Assembly (NCBI GenBank): GCA_002529455.1
Contig: NYMS01000020.1
Location: forward strand, 1-64,000
Length of the DNA: 64,000 nt
Reading direction: 5' to 3'
DNA from: Glycomyces fuscus
GTDB lineage: Bacteria; Actinomycetota; Actinomycetes; Streptosporangiales; Streptosporangiaceae
Both the position numbers and the translations under genes were made by a program. Shown in pieces: positions 38,225 through 47,299 of the stretch; position 1 is the first letter of the stretch, and each line of letters begins with the position of its first letter. Below the pieces are notes generated by a model. That model was not told the DNA's origin and made no database searches. It was given only the letters and a program-made list of their open reading frames with translations.

Positions 38225-40039
38225 GTGGCCCTGCCCATCGAGGATTACGCGTTTTTGGGCGACATGCGGACGTCGGCCCTGGTCGGCAGGGACGGGAGCG
38301 TGGACTGGCTCTGCCTGCCCAGGTTCGACTCCGGCGCCTGCTTCGCCGCCCTGCTGGGCGACGCGGGCAACGGGCGCTGGACCATGGCCCCGGCCGGGGA
38401 GCACCGGGTCTCGGCGCGGCGGTACCGCTCCGACAGCCTGGTGCTGGAGACCGAGTTCCACTGCGCGGACGGGGTGGTGCGGGTCGTGGACTGCATGCCC
38501 ATCGGCGCGCACAGCACCGGCCTGGTGCGCCGGGTCGAGGGCGTGGAGGGCCGCGTGCGCATGCGGACCGAGGCCGTGCCGCGCTTCGACTACGGCTCGA
38601 TCGTCCCGTGGGTGCGCAAGGAGGGGCGGCGGCTGCACATGGTGGCCGGTCCGGACACCTGCTACCTGGACTCCGACGTGGAGTTCGACGTCGCGGCCCC
38701 CTCCAGGCCGGTCGCGGAGTTCACGGTCGCCGCGGGGGACAGTGCGGACTTCTCCCTCCTCTGGACGCCGGCGCGGGCTCCCGAGCCCGACCCGCCCCAC
38801 GTCGGCGCGCTCATCGAGCACACGGAGGGGGTGTGGCGGGAGTGGGCGTCCAGGTGCACCTACCAGGGCGAGTACCGCGACGCGGTCGTCCGGTCGCTCA
38901 TCACCCTCAAGGCCCTGACGCACGCGCCCGGAGGGGGCATGGTCGCCGCGGCCACCACCTCGCTGCCCGAGCAGCTGGGCGGCGTGCGCAACTGGGACTA
39001 CCGCTACTGCTGGATACGCGACGCGACGCTGACACTGCTCTCACTGCTGGAGTCGGGGTACAAGCGGGAGGCGGCCAGCTGGCGCGAGTGGCTGCTGCGG
39101 GCGGTGGCCGGCGAACCCGCGCAGATGCGGATCATGTACGGGATCGAGGGGGAGCGCAGGCTGCCCGAGATGGAGCTGGGCTGGCTGTCCGGCTACGAGG
39201 GCTCCCGCCCCGTCAGGATCGGCAACGAGGCCGCCCAGCAGTGGCAGCTCGACGTCTACGGCGAGGTGATGGACGTCTTCCACCAGGCCAGGTCGCACGG
39301 GATCCCGCCGCAGGAACCGGCCTGGCAGCTCCAGCGGCACCTGATGGACTTCCTGGAGTCGCACTGGCGCGACCCCGACAACGGGATCTGGGAGATGCGC
39401 GGGCCCCGGCGGCACTTCACCCACTCCAAGGTCATGGCGTGGACCGCCGTGGACCGGGCCATCAGCGGGGTCGAGAGGTTCGGGCTGGAGGGTCCGCTGA
39501 ACGACTGGAGGCGCCTGCGCGAGGAGATCTTCCAGGACGTGTGCGCGCACGGGTACGACTCCGAGCGCCGGACCTTCACCCAGTACTACGGTTCCGCGTC
39601 CCTGGACGCCGCGCTCCTGATGACCAGCACCGTCGGCTTCCTCCCGGCCACCGACGAGCGCATGCGGGGGACGGTGGACGCGATCCAGCGGGAGCTGTGC
39701 CGCGACGGCCTGGTCCAGCGCTACTCCATGGACGAGACGACCCGGAGCGTGGACGCCCTGCCCCCGGGCGAGGGCGTGTTCCTGCCCTGCACGTTCTGGC
39801 TGGTGGACAACCTCCTCATGCAGGGCCGCGCGGACGAGGGCAGGGGGATCTTCGAGCACCTGCTGAGCCTGCGCAACGACGTGGGGCTGCTGGCGGAGGA
39901 GTACGACACGGACGCGCGGCGGCTGGTCGGGAACTTCCCCCAGGCGCTGTCCCACATCGCCCTGATCAACACCGCCTTCGAGCTGGACCGGGACCGCCGG
40001 GGCCCGGCGCGCCAGCGCGCGGAGTCGCGGGGCCGGTGA
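38225..40039 (+). CDS. Glycoside hydrolase family 15 protein (trehalase/glucoamylase-like)
   Basis: This 604-residue GH15 protein has an N-terminal beta-sandwich (residues about 1-230; begins PIEDYAFLGDMRTSALVGRDG) and an (alpha/alpha)6 barrel. Barrel motifs include NWDYRYCWIRDA, QWQLDVYGEVMD, GIWEMRGPRRHFTHSK and the catalytic-base region AEEYDTDARRLVGNFPQALSH. Related mycobacterial enzymes hydrolyse trehalose; starch is an alternative substrate. No signal peptide is present, so it acts in the cytoplasm. GGAGAGGGGGGAAGG precedes the GTG. Confidence 0.87.
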   Translation: MALPIEDYAFLGDMRTSALVGRDGSVDWLCLPRFDSGACFAALLGDAGNGRWTMAPAGEHRVSARRYRSDSLVLETEFHCADGVVRVVDCMPIGAHSTGLVRRVEGVEGRVRMRTEAVPRFDYGSIVPWVRKEGRRLHMVAGPDTCYLDSDVEFDVAAPSRPVAEFTVAAGDSADFSLLWTPARAPEPDPPHVGALIEHTEGVWREWASRCTYQGEYRDAVVRSLITLKALTHAPGGGMVAAATTSLPEQLGGVRNWDYRYCWIRDATLTLLSLLESGYKREAASWREWLLRAVAGEPAQMRIMYGIEGERRLPEMELGWLSGYEGSRPVRIGNEAAQQWQLDVYGEVMDVFHQARSHGIPPQEPAWQLQRHLMDFLESHWRDPDNGIWEMRGPRRHFTHSKVMAWTAVDRAISGVERFGLEGPLNDWRRLREEIFQDVCAHGYDSERRTFTQYYGSASLDAALLMTSTVGFLPATDERMRGTVDAIQRELCRDGLVQRYSMDETTRSVDALPPGEGVFLPCTFWLVDNLLMQGRADEGRGIFEHLLSLRNDVGLLAEEYDTDARRLVGNFPQALSHIALINTAFELDRDRRGPARQRAESRGR

Positions 40040-40050
40040 CCGCGCCCCGG

Positions 40051-40130
40051 GGCGACAGGACGACAGGGTGCCAAGGCGACAGGGCGCTAGGTCGACAAGG
40101 CGACGGAACGACAAGGCGACAAGGTGACGG
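40051..40130. repeat. 8-bp phased intergenic array E (clearest example)
   Basis: Ten units in perfect 8-bp phase: GGCGACAG, GACGACAG, GGTGCCAA, GGCGACAG, GGCGCTAG, GTCGACAA, GGCGACGG, AACGACAA, GGCGACAA, GGTGACGG. It lies between the convergent GH15 and MHS-transporter genes. Confidence 0.9.
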
Positions 40131-40169
40131 GACGGCGGGCGGCGAACCGGTCCGCCGCCCCGTCACCTC

Positions 40170-41540
40170 CTACTTCCCGGCCGGGGCCGGCTCGGTGCCG
40201 CCCGCGTGGAGGTCGACGCCCTTGGGCTCCTTCACCAGGGAGACCCCGAGGAGGGAGACCGCGCAGAGCACGACGATGTAGACGCCGATCGACCACGAGG
40301 CGCCGGTCTCGGTGAGCAGCAGCTCGGCGATCATGGGCGCGAAGGCGCCGCCGAGGATCGCGCCGAGGGCGTAGCCGATGGACACGCCGGAGTAGCGGAC
40401 CTCGGCCGGGAACATCTCCGCGTACAGCGCCGACTGGGGGCCGTAGCTCAGGCCCAGGGTGAGCGTGAAGACGAAGACGCCCGCGAAGTACATGTAGATG
40501 TTGCCGGTGTCGACCATGAACCACATCGGCACGGACCAGGCGGCCAGCAGCACGTAGCCGAGCTGGAAGGTCCGCACCCGGCCGAGCCTGTCGCTCAGGA
40601 TGCCGCCGTAGAGCGTGGAGACGAGCCAGCCGAAGGAGGCGAGGGTGGTCGCCAGGAGCACGGGCCCGCGGTCCATGCCCAGGCCGAACTCCTCGACCGG
40701 CCGGGAGGCGTAGGTCGCCAGGTAGGCGATGACGAGGTACCCGGCGGCGTTGTTGGCGATGAAGATCAGCGCGGAGAGGACGACCTCCCGGGTGTGGCCG
40801 CGGAAGAGGCGGCCCAGGGGAGCGGAGGCCTCGGCCTTGCGCGCCTGCATGAGCTTGAAGACCGGGGACTCCTCCACGGACTTGCGGATGAGGTGGCCGA
40901 TGATGATCAGCAGGAAGGACAGGAGGAAGGGGATGCGCCAGCCCCACTCCAGGAACGCCTCCGGCCCGATGGCGGCGGTGATCAGCCAGACGACGAAGGT
41001 CGCCAGGATCATGCCGCAGGGGACGCCGATCTGCGGGTAGGCGCCGAAGAAGCCGCGCTTGTTGACCGGCGCGTGCTCCACCGACATCAGCGCCGCGCCG
41101 CCCCACTCGCCGCCGGCGGAGAAGCCCTGGAGGACGCGCAGGAGGATCAGCAGGACGGGTGCGGCCACGCCGATCTGGGCGTAGGTGGGCAGCACGCCGA
41201 TCAGGCAGGTGGCGAGTCCCATCATGACCAGGGTCGCCACGAGCACCCGCTTCCGGCCGAACCTGTCGCCGAGGGCGCCCGCGACGATCGCGCCGAGCGG
41301 TCGGAAGAGGAAGGAGATGCCGATGGTCGCGAAGGACAGGACCTGGGCCAGCCCCGGGTTGGCGTCGGTCAGCGGCGCCAGGAACAGGGGGGCGAGCACC
41401 AGGCCGGCGGCCTGCGCGTAGATGAAGAAGTCGTACCACTCGATGGTGGTACCGACCATGGTCCCGGCGAGGACGCGACGCCGCTCCCTGGTCTCGATCG
41501 CGCCGCCCGGCCCTGGGGCCGTCGAGTCGGAAGTTGCCAT
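40170..41540 (-). CDS. MHS-family MFS transporter, candidate phenylacetate or organic-acid permease
   Basis: This 456-residue MFS protein has 12 predicted helices. The N-terminal GTTIEWYDFFIYAQAAGLVLAPLF and the GDRFGRKRVLV loop mark the metabolite:H+ symporter (MHS) group that imports carboxylates such as shikimate, 2-oxoglutarate or aromatic acids. A PaaR-like box 211 bases upstream, nearly the same as the one before paaZ, suggests co-regulation with phenylacetate catabolism; this substrate is inference. A second inverted repeat, CCGACC-GAA-GGTCGG (41562-41576), lies 22 bases before the start codon. Confidence 0.85.
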   Translation of the reverse strand: MATSDSTAPGPGGAIETRERRRVLAGTMVGTTIEWYDFFIYAQAAGLVLAPLFLAPLTDANPGLAQVLSFATIGISFLFRPLGAIVAGALGDRFGRKRVLVATLVMMGLATCLIGVLPTYAQIGVAAPVLLILLRVLQGFSAGGEWGGAALMSVEHAPVNKRGFFGAYPQIGVPCGMILATFVVWLITAAIGPEAFLEWGWRIPFLLSFLLIIIGHLIRKSVEESPVFKLMQARKAEASAPLGRLFRGHTREVVLSALIFIANNAAGYLVIAYLATYASRPVEEFGLGMDRGPVLLATTLASFGWLVSTLYGGILSDRLGRVRTFQLGYVLLAAWSVPMWFMVDTGNIYMYFAGVFVFTLTLGLSYGPQSALYAEMFPAEVRYSGVSIGYALGAILGGAFAPMIAELLLTETGASWSIGVYIVVLCAVSLLGVSLVKEPKGVDLHAGGTEPAPAGK

Positions 41541-41750
41541 TGGTACTCCGTATGTTCTCTACCGACCGAAGGTCGGATGCCGCTCGTGGGCTCCCGGTCT
41601 CGGCAGTCGCGGTGACGCCACCCGCCCCTCTGGTCGCACAAGCGACAGGAAGGACATGTCCGACACCGGACTGAGCCTCAGGACACCATGCCATGTGATG
41701 CAAGGCACTTTCTATACCGGGGCCTACTTTTCGCAGCTCGAAAGCCCTGT

Positions 41751-41772
41751 ACTGACCGAACGGTCGGTTAGA
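41751..41772 (-). promoter_or_regulatory. PaaR-like TetR operator before the MHS transporter
   Basis: The sequence ACTGACCGAACGGTCGGTTAGA matches 16 of 17 fixed positions of the remembered PaaR box (ACTNACCG and CGGTNAGT flanking NNCGNN). It shares TACTGACCGA and CGGTC with the paaZ operator at 16312. Read on the minus strand it is followed by GTACAG, placed like the -10 of the paaZ promoter. Confidence 0.7.
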
Positions 41773-41821
41773 TTGACGGCACTGTCGGTGGCCCGGGCCC
41801 TGTGACCAGCCACGACCCCGC

Positions 41822-41881
41822 GTCAGGTGGACGACATGTCGGCGGGTCGACGAGTCGACATGGCGCCGAGTCGGTTCGCGG
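41822..41881. repeat. 8-bp phased intergenic array F
   Basis: Seven units in phase: GTCAGGTG, GACGACAT, GTCGGCGG, GTCGACGA, GTCGACAT, GGCGCCGA, GTCGGTTC. Confidence 0.8.
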
Positions 41882-42065
41882 GGCGTGAGGGGCTGTGAAC
41901 AGGGAGAAGCCGCGCGCTTCGTCCGAGAGCAGTGAGATACGGCGGGAAACACCCCGTCAACGCCGGACCGGCGTGGAAAACTGGCCGTCACACGCGTTCA
42001 GTGACGAAGACCACGGCCCCGCCCCCGCCGCTCCCCACGACAGAACACCCCCAGGGAGTCATCAG

Positions 42066-42386
42066 GTGTCCAACATCGGACTGGCCCAGGCCATCGACAA
42101 ACTGCGCCAGGAGCTCGCCGCCGCGCGGCGGGAGGGAGAGGGGCACGAGGTCGGCATCGAGATCGTCGAGGCCGAGGTCGAGCTCCTCCTGGAGGCGCAC
42201 CAGGAGGGAGCCGGGAAGGCCGGCGTGAGCTTCGGCGTGGTCTCCCTCGGCGCCGAGGGGAAGGCCGGCCGCACGGACACGCACAGGATCACGCTCAAGC
42301 TCGCCCTGACCGGAACGGACGGGAACAGGCTCGCGATCGCGTCCGAGAGCGGAGCGGTCTGGGAGGACCGCAGGGACCTGGACTGA
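42066..42386 (+). CDS. Trypsin-co-occurring domain 2 (trypco2) protein
   Basis: This 106-residue protein matches the trypco2 pattern: an N-terminal helix (IGLAQAIDKLRQELAAARREGE), strands EVGIEIVEAEVEL and KAGVSFGVVSLG, and a final strand HRITLKLALT. No membrane segment is present, so it is cytoplasmic. GTG 42066 has GGGAG eight bases ahead. Its stop overlaps the next ATG (TGATG), coupling it to the membrane protease. Trypco2 proteins are known neighbours or fusion partners of trypsin-like peptidases in predicted bacterial conflict systems; its biochemical role is unknown. Confidence 0.82.
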   Translation: MSNIGLAQAIDKLRQELAAARREGEGHEVGIEIVEAEVELLLEAHQEGAGKAGVSFGVVSLGAEGKAGRTDTHRITLKLALTGTDGNRLAIASESGAVWEDRRDLD

Positions 42387-44971
42387 TGGATCCGAGGTAT
42401 GTCGCGGACGTCCGCGTCACCACGGGCGGGGGCACCTCCAGGGGAGGGACGGGCTACCTCGTCGGGCCCTCGCTCGTCCTCACCGCGGCGCATGTGCTCA
42501 AGGGCCACGAGCATGTCGCCGTGTGCCTGGGGGCCGATCCGCCGAGCGGCTTCGTGCGGTGCTCCGTCGCCTGGTCGGACAAGGGCGCGGACGTCGCCCT
42601 GCTGCGGCTGGAGGAGCCGCAGCCCCACCCCTCCGTGCGCTGGGGCAAGCTCTCGGCGGACGAACGGCAGCCGTACCGCTCGCTCGGCTACCCCGACCTC
42701 GCGGTGAGCGACGGGGACCGGGACCTGAAGGACCTCCGGGGAGTCCTCAGCCCGTGGGACGGCCTGGTCAACAAGGACCTCCGGCTCGACGTCCAGCGGG
42801 AGTACCGCAACGACGTGTCGTGGATGGGGTTCTCCGGCACCGCCGTGTTCGTCAGGGAACGGCTGGTGGGCGTCATCGTCAACCACGACCGGCGCAACGG
42901 GGACCTGGTCGCCCGCCGCTCCACGCGGTTCGCGCGGGACGGAAGGTTCAGGCGCCTGGTCAGGCAGGACACGGGGCTACGGCCGTGGCTCGTCCCGGTG
43001 GACCCCCTCCGCGCGGTACGCAACGCCGCCAGGCGTTTCGTCCGCGCACGGCTCTCCTCCCTGCGCAGGCTTCCGCACACGCTCGCGGGAGCCGTCCGGA
43101 AGCCGGCGGGGGCGCCGTGGGGACACCGCGCACACGGGCGAAGGAGCGCGGAAGGCGCCGCCGCCGCGGAGGGCGCCCCCGCGGTCGCCCCCGCGGTCGC
43201 GCCCGGGGGAGGGGCGCCGGGCGCCGGGCGGCCCGTCCGGCTCCTGACCGCCTCCGCGACCGCGCTCCTCACCCTCGTCCTGAGCGGTCTGTACTGGTGG
43301 CAGTCGGAGGACTTCCCGGTACCGGGCACCGTCTGCTCGCCGCCCACCGAGCTCGCCGTGCTCACCACCCCGGACCAGTACGCCGCCGTCCAGCGGGCCG
43401 CCGACGACTTCGCCACCCACCGGGGGGAGCGGGACGAGGACGGCTGCGTGTCCGTACGCGTCAGCGTCACCACCGCGGGCGGGGCCGCGCGGACGCGCGA
43501 ACTGCTGCGCGCCGGATGGACCGACCTGCGCGCGGGACCGCGTCCGCACGTCTGGCTGCCGGACTCCAGCGCGGACGTCGTCCTGCTGCGCGGGGACCCG
43601 GGGAACGCGCCCGGGATGGAAGCCGGACGGGAGAGCGCCACCAGGCTCACGCCCGTGGTGCTGGGGCTCCCCGCGTCCGCGGGCGACATCCCCGCCTGTT
43701 CCGGGACCGACCCCGGCGGAGCGCGTTCGAACCTCGTCGTCTGCACGGCCGCGGCCGCGGAGGCCGGGCTCCTCCTGGCCCGCCCCTCACCGGATGCCTC
43801 CATCTCGGCGCTGATCCAGACCGAGACCCTGTACTCCGCCTACGGGGACGGGGGAGCCGAGGAGATCCAGATCGCGGAGGCCCGCGCGACCTCGGCCGGA
43901 CTCGACGCCGAGGGCAACCTCGGCCTGCTGTGCGCGCTGCGCGGCGGGGGCGCGGACCCCTCCGCCGTCGGGGTGTTCAGCACCGAGTACGCGGTCAACG
44001 CCTACAACACGGGCGGGTGGCTCGGCCCCGGGTGCGGGCCGACGGGCGAGGAACCGGACGAGCCGCTGGTCCCCGTCTACTTCTCCGAGACACCCGGCCT
44101 GGACCACCCGTTCGTACGCCTGGACTGGGGCGGCGACGGGGTCGAGGAGGAGGTCGAGGCGTTCGAGGACTGGATGCGGCGCCCCCGGGAGAGCGGGGCC
44201 TTCCACGGCTACCGGACGGTGGAGGGCGCCATGATCGGCGGGGAGGGGGAGCGGGCCGTCATGGAGGTCACGCACCTCGACTCGGTCCGGGACGACGACC
44301 GGTGGCGGGAGCGGCTGGAGTCCGGCCTCCGCCAGCAGGAGCGCTCCCGCGCCCCGGTCGAGGTCCTGCTCGTCGTCGACCGCTCCGACTCCATGGGCGG
44401 CCCCGGCACGGGCGGCACCCGGCTGGCGACCGCGCAGGAGCTGGCGCGGACCGCCGTCGGCCTCCTGGGAGAACAGGACACCGTGGGGGTCTGGGCCTTC
44501 CCCGAGGGCGGTCCGGGCAACGACGTCACCGGCCAGGAGCACGTCCTGCCCCCGGAACCGGGCATGGACGCGCACCGGGAGGAGCGGGCGCGCGAGGAGA
44601 TCGGCGCGCTGACCGCCGAGTTCCCGGCCACCCCGCTGGCCGACGCGATCCGCGACGGCGCCCGGGAGCTGGAGTCCTGCGCCGACCGGCCGGGGGGACC
44701 CGGCGCCTGCGCGCTCGTCGTCCTCACCGACGGCGTCGCCCTCCCCGAACCGCGCGGCGGCGCACGGGCGGAGGACGTGGCCGCCGTGCTGGAGGGCCTC
44801 GACGAGCGCGTTCGGGTGCACGTGGTGTCCGTGGGCAACGAGGGGTGCGGCGGGGACGGGCTGCTCAGTCGGCTGGCGGGCGCGGGGGCCGAGTGCCACC
44901 ACCCGCGCGCCGACGAGCTCGAACAGCTCGTCTACGGCATCGTGGCCGGGACCAGGGCGGCGACCCCGTGA
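42386..44971 (+). CDS. Membrane protein: cytoplasmic trypsin-like protease + external substrate-binding-like and VWA domains
   Basis: This is an 861-residue three-part protein. Residues 1-205 form a trypsin-like domain with the triad His36 (TAAHVL), Asp69 (GADVALLRL) and Ser150 (GFSGTAVF). A basic, then Ala/Pro/Gly-rich linker leads to one membrane helix at about 286-305. The exterior part begins with a periplasmic-binding-like region (about 315-640) and ends with a von Willebrand A domain whose MIDAS motif DRSDS is at 665-669, with VVLTDG later. With no signal peptide and a positive N-terminal side, the protease should be inside and the sensor outside. It overlaps both neighbours, so all three are one operon. 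Confidence 0.85.
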   Translation: MDPRYVADVRVTTGGGTSRGGTGYLVGPSLVLTAAHVLKGHEHVAVCLGADPPSGFVRCSVAWSDKGADVALLRLEEPQPHPSVRWGKLSADERQPYRSLGYPDLAVSDGDRDLKDLRGVLSPWDGLVNKDLRLDVQREYRNDVSWMGFSGTAVFVRERLVGVIVNHDRRNGDLVARRSTRFARDGRFRRLVRQDTGLRPWLVPVDPLRAVRNAARRFVRARLSSLRRLPHTLAGAVRKPAGAPWGHRAHGRRSAEGAAAAEGAPAVAPAVAPGGGAPGAGRPVRLLTASATALLTLVLSGLYWWQSEDFPVPGTVCSPPTELAVLTTPDQYAAVQRAADDFATHRGERDEDGCVSVRVSVTTAGGAARTRELLRAGWTDLRAGPRPHVWLPDSSADVVLLRGDPGNAPGMEAGRESATRLTPVVLGLPASAGDIPACSGTDPGGARSNLVVCTAAAAEAGLLLARPSPDASISALIQTETLYSAYGDGGAEEIQIAEARATSAGLDAEGNLGLLCALRGGGADPSAVGVFSTEYAVNAYNTGGWLGPGCGPTGEEPDEPLVPVYFSETPGLDHPFVRLDWGGDGVEEEVEAFEDWMRRPRESGAFHGYRTVEGAMIGGEGERAVMEVTHLDSVRDDDRWRERLESGLRQQERSRAPVEVLLVVDRSDSMGGPGTGGTRLATAQELARTAVGLLGEQDTVGVWAFPEGGPGNDVTGQEHVLPPEPGMDAHREERAREEIGALTAEFPATPLADAIRDGARELESCADRPGGPGACALVVLTDGVALPEPRGGARAEDVAAVLEGLDERVRVHVVSVGNEGCGGDGLLSRLAGAGAECHHPRADELEQLVYGIVAGTRAATP

Positions 44972-46371
44972 GGGCCCGCGCCCGGCCGTTCGCGTGTGCG
45001 GTCCTGTCGCTCCTGCTGCTGGGCACCGCCGCCTGCGACGCACGGGGCGAGCGGGACGGGCGGGTCCTGCGCGTCGCCCTTCCCGTGGACGTCACCGCCC
45101 CGGAGGACTCCGGCGAGGGCGGGGTGTACACGCGGCTCATCGAGCGCTGGGAGGAGGAGAACCCGGGATGGGAGGTCGACGTCCGGTGGCTCTCCCCCCG
45201 GGCGGACGAGCAGCGCTCCCAGATGGTCGTGGCGCTGCAGGCCGACCCGGCGGCCTACGACGTCCTCCTCCTCGACAACCAGTGGGTACCGGAGTTCCAC
45301 GCACGGGAGTGGCTGGCGGAGGTGGACACCGGTGACGACGGCCCGCTGGCGTGGGGCGGCTTCCTCGGCCGCGCCCGGGACGCGGTGTGCTACGAGGGCC
45401 GGGCGCGGGCGGTGCCGTTCCACATGGACGTGGGACTGCTCTACTACCGCGCCGACCTGGTCGGCCCCGAGGAGGTCACCGCCCGGATCGAGGAGGAGGG
45501 CTGGCGCGGCCTGCTCGGGCTCGCGGGCGAGGTGCGCGACGAGCACGGCCTGGACCACGGGTACACGGGCCAGTTCGGCGACTACGAGGGCCTGACCGTC
45601 AACGCCCTGGAGTTCGTCCTCGGCGGGCACCCCGGCCTGGAGGCGGACAGCCGGGGGACCTTCCACGGGGCGGACGGCGGGGAGGCCGGGAGCGGCTGTG
45701 CCACGTCCACCGGGGCGAGCGGGGAGTTCCAGGGCCTGGATGTCCTGGAGACGGGGTTGGACCCCGAGGCCGGGGGCGTCATCCCGCGCGCGGCCCTGGA
45801 GGAGACCGAGACCGAGAGCCTGAACCGGTTCCGCGGCGGCGAGGTGGTGTTCATGCGCCACTGGCCCCGCGTCGTCCCCCAGCTCCAGGCCGACTCCGAG
45901 AGCCCCGAGACGCTCCGGGAGGGGCTGCGCTGGGTCGGCTGGGGAGGTGGGGCCGAGGGCGGCGACCCGGCCTTCGGTGTGCTCCGGCTGCCCGCGGCCG
46001 TGCTCGGCGGGAACAGCCTGGCGGTCACCGGGAGGTCGCCGCACCGGGACGAGGCCTGGAGCCTGGTCGCGAGCATGACCGGGCAGGACGTGCAGGCGCA
46101 GTTCCGGGAGGCCGGACTGCTCCCCGCGCGCGGCAACGGCTACCGGCTCGACGGCGCCGAGGAGCGGGACGTGCGGTACTGGGAGGAGCTGCGCGACGCC
46201 GTCGGCGAGGGGCTGCTGCGTCCGCGCACCCCCTACTACCCGCACGTGAGCGAGGTGCTGCGGGACCACGTGGACACGCAGATCCGTCCTGGCTCGACCG
46301 ACCCGCACCCCGAGGACATGGTGTGCGAGCTCGACTCCGCCCTCGCCGGGAGGGTCAGCACCTGCGGTTGA
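44968..46371 (+). CDS. Extracellular solute-binding lipoprotein
   Basis: This 467-residue lipoprotein has a signal peptide and lipobox LLGTAAC, then an SBP family 1-like domain (VYTRLIERWEEENPGWEVDVRWL; QADPAAYDVLLLDNQWVPEF; VPFHMDVGLLYYRADL). Its GTG start overlaps the VWA-protease stop (GTGA). No ABC permease genes are nearby, so it is unlikely to feed a transporter. By operon logic it could present a ligand to the external part of the membrane protease. An internal Cys pair and a C-terminal Cys pair may form disulfides. Confidence 0.83.
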   Translation: MRARARPFACAVLSLLLLGTAACDARGERDGRVLRVALPVDVTAPEDSGEGGVYTRLIERWEEENPGWEVDVRWLSPRADEQRSQMVVALQADPAAYDVLLLDNQWVPEFHAREWLAEVDTGDDGPLAWGGFLGRARDAVCYEGRARAVPFHMDVGLLYYRADLVGPEEVTARIEEEGWRGLLGLAGEVRDEHGLDHGYTGQFGDYEGLTVNALEFVLGGHPGLEADSRGTFHGADGGEAGSGCATSTGASGEFQGLDVLETGLDPEAGGVIPRAALEETETESLNRFRGGEVVFMRHWPRVVPQLQADSESPETLREGLRWVGWGGGAEGGDPAFGVLRLPAAVLGGNSLAVTGRSPHRDEAWSLVASMTGQDVQAQFREAGLLPARGNGYRLDGAEERDVRYWEELRDAVGEGLLRPRTPYYPHVSEVLRDHVDTQIRPGSTDPHPEDMVCELDSALAGRVSTCG

Positions 46372-46403
46372 CGGCCTCGGCCGCGGGCCCGGAGGCTGCC
46401 CCC

Positions 46404-46499
46404 GTCGACACGTCGGCGAGTCGACACGGGGACAGGCCGCTTCGCCACCGGGCCGCTTCGCGGGCACGCCGGCGGATGGACGCGCGGGCGGGTCGCGCG
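46404..46499. repeat. 8-bp phased intergenic array G
   Basis: Twelve units in phase, such as GTCGACAC, GTCGGCGA, GTCGACAC, GGGGACAG, GCCGCTTC, GCCACCGG, GCCGCTTC and GCGGGCAC. It starts 32 bases after the solute-binding-protein stop. Confidence 0.8.
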
Positions 46500-46664
46500 G
46501 TTGGCCCGCGGGTTTGACCGGGATCGGACGGAACGCACGACCTCTCTTGGCGAACGATCCCGCCGTTACCCGTAGTCCCACCTCCTGTCACCCCGTCACG
46601 GCCGGCCCGCCGCGCCGGGGACCACCACGGCCGCGTCGAGCGACCACGACCAGAAGGAGACCGG

Positions 46665-47207
46665 ATGAACAGGAAGTGGCACGGGATCGTTGGCGTCCTC
46701 GCCTCCGGCGCCCTGGCGGGCGCTCTGACGGCCGCACCGGCCAGCGCGTCCGCCGTCCCGGCGGACGCGCGCTGCCTCGGCGGCCCGCTCCTCGGCACCG
46801 TCATGGAGTACTGCGTGGGCATGCTGCCCGCGGGCAGGACGGCGGACTGGCTGGACGACACCCGGCGGTTCGACACGGGCCAACTCCAGGGCGCCAAGAG
46901 GGTCTACGGCCTCGACGACGGAACCAACCTGAGGATCACCGCCTACGAGGACGGGGCCGTGGCCCTGACCCCGGAGAACCTGGCCCAGGGGGACGAGCGC
47001 TTCGACGGCGCCGAGGAGATCCGCGACGCTCGCGGCAGGACGGGGCTCCTCGGTGACGGCGCGGTGCTGGTCCAGCTGAGCGCTGAGGAGACGGCCCCGG
47101 AGGAGGGGCCGTTCACCTTCGAGGTCGGCACCGACTTCCCCTCGTCCTTCGACCCCGGGGAACTCGTCGAGATCGCCGGACACGTCACCGCCACGGGCGA
47201 GCGCTGA
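46665..47207 (+). CDS. Secreted hypothetical protein, 180 residues
   Basis: I do not recognise the family. A clear signal peptide (basic MNRK, hydrophobic core, ASASA cleavage near residue 30) leads to a mature acidic domain of about 150 residues with two Cys (RCLGGP, EYCVGM) near its start that could pair. AAGGAGA precedes the ATG. It is followed 92 bases later by another secreted protein. No catalytic motif is seen. Confidence 0.72.
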   Translation: MNRKWHGIVGVLASGALAGALTAAPASASAVPADARCLGGPLLGTVMEYCVGMLPAGRTADWLDDTRRFDTGQLQGAKRVYGLDDGTNLRITAYEDGAVALTPENLAQGDERFDGAEEIRDARGRTGLLGDGAVLVQLSAEETAPEEGPFTFEVGTDFPSSFDPGELVEIAGHVTATGER

Positions 47208-47299
47208 CCACACCCGGACCGGCGGGACGAGCGGTGTCGGCAGAACACCGGCCCGTGTCCGACGGTCATCGCCGACAGTCCATGGACAGGAGCAGGACC

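Larger units (their letters stand above)
41541..42065. other. Divergent intergenic region with PaaR-like box and array F
   Basis: This 525-bp stretch contains the 15-bp inverted repeat at 41562-41576, an AT-richer patch at 41690-41740, the PaaR-like box at 41751, array F at 41822 and then the leader of the trypco2 gene. No gene is supported; a frame open from 41895 has no protein-like codon pattern until 42066. Confidence 0.5.

Noticed and set aside
40051..40130. CRISPR array
   Set aside because: The unit is only 8 bp with no spacers, and no cas genes are in the window.
41895..42386. A longer trypco2 gene starting at 41895
   Set aside because: The first 57 residues have no domain character; GTG 42066 has a proper ribosome site and begins the domain.
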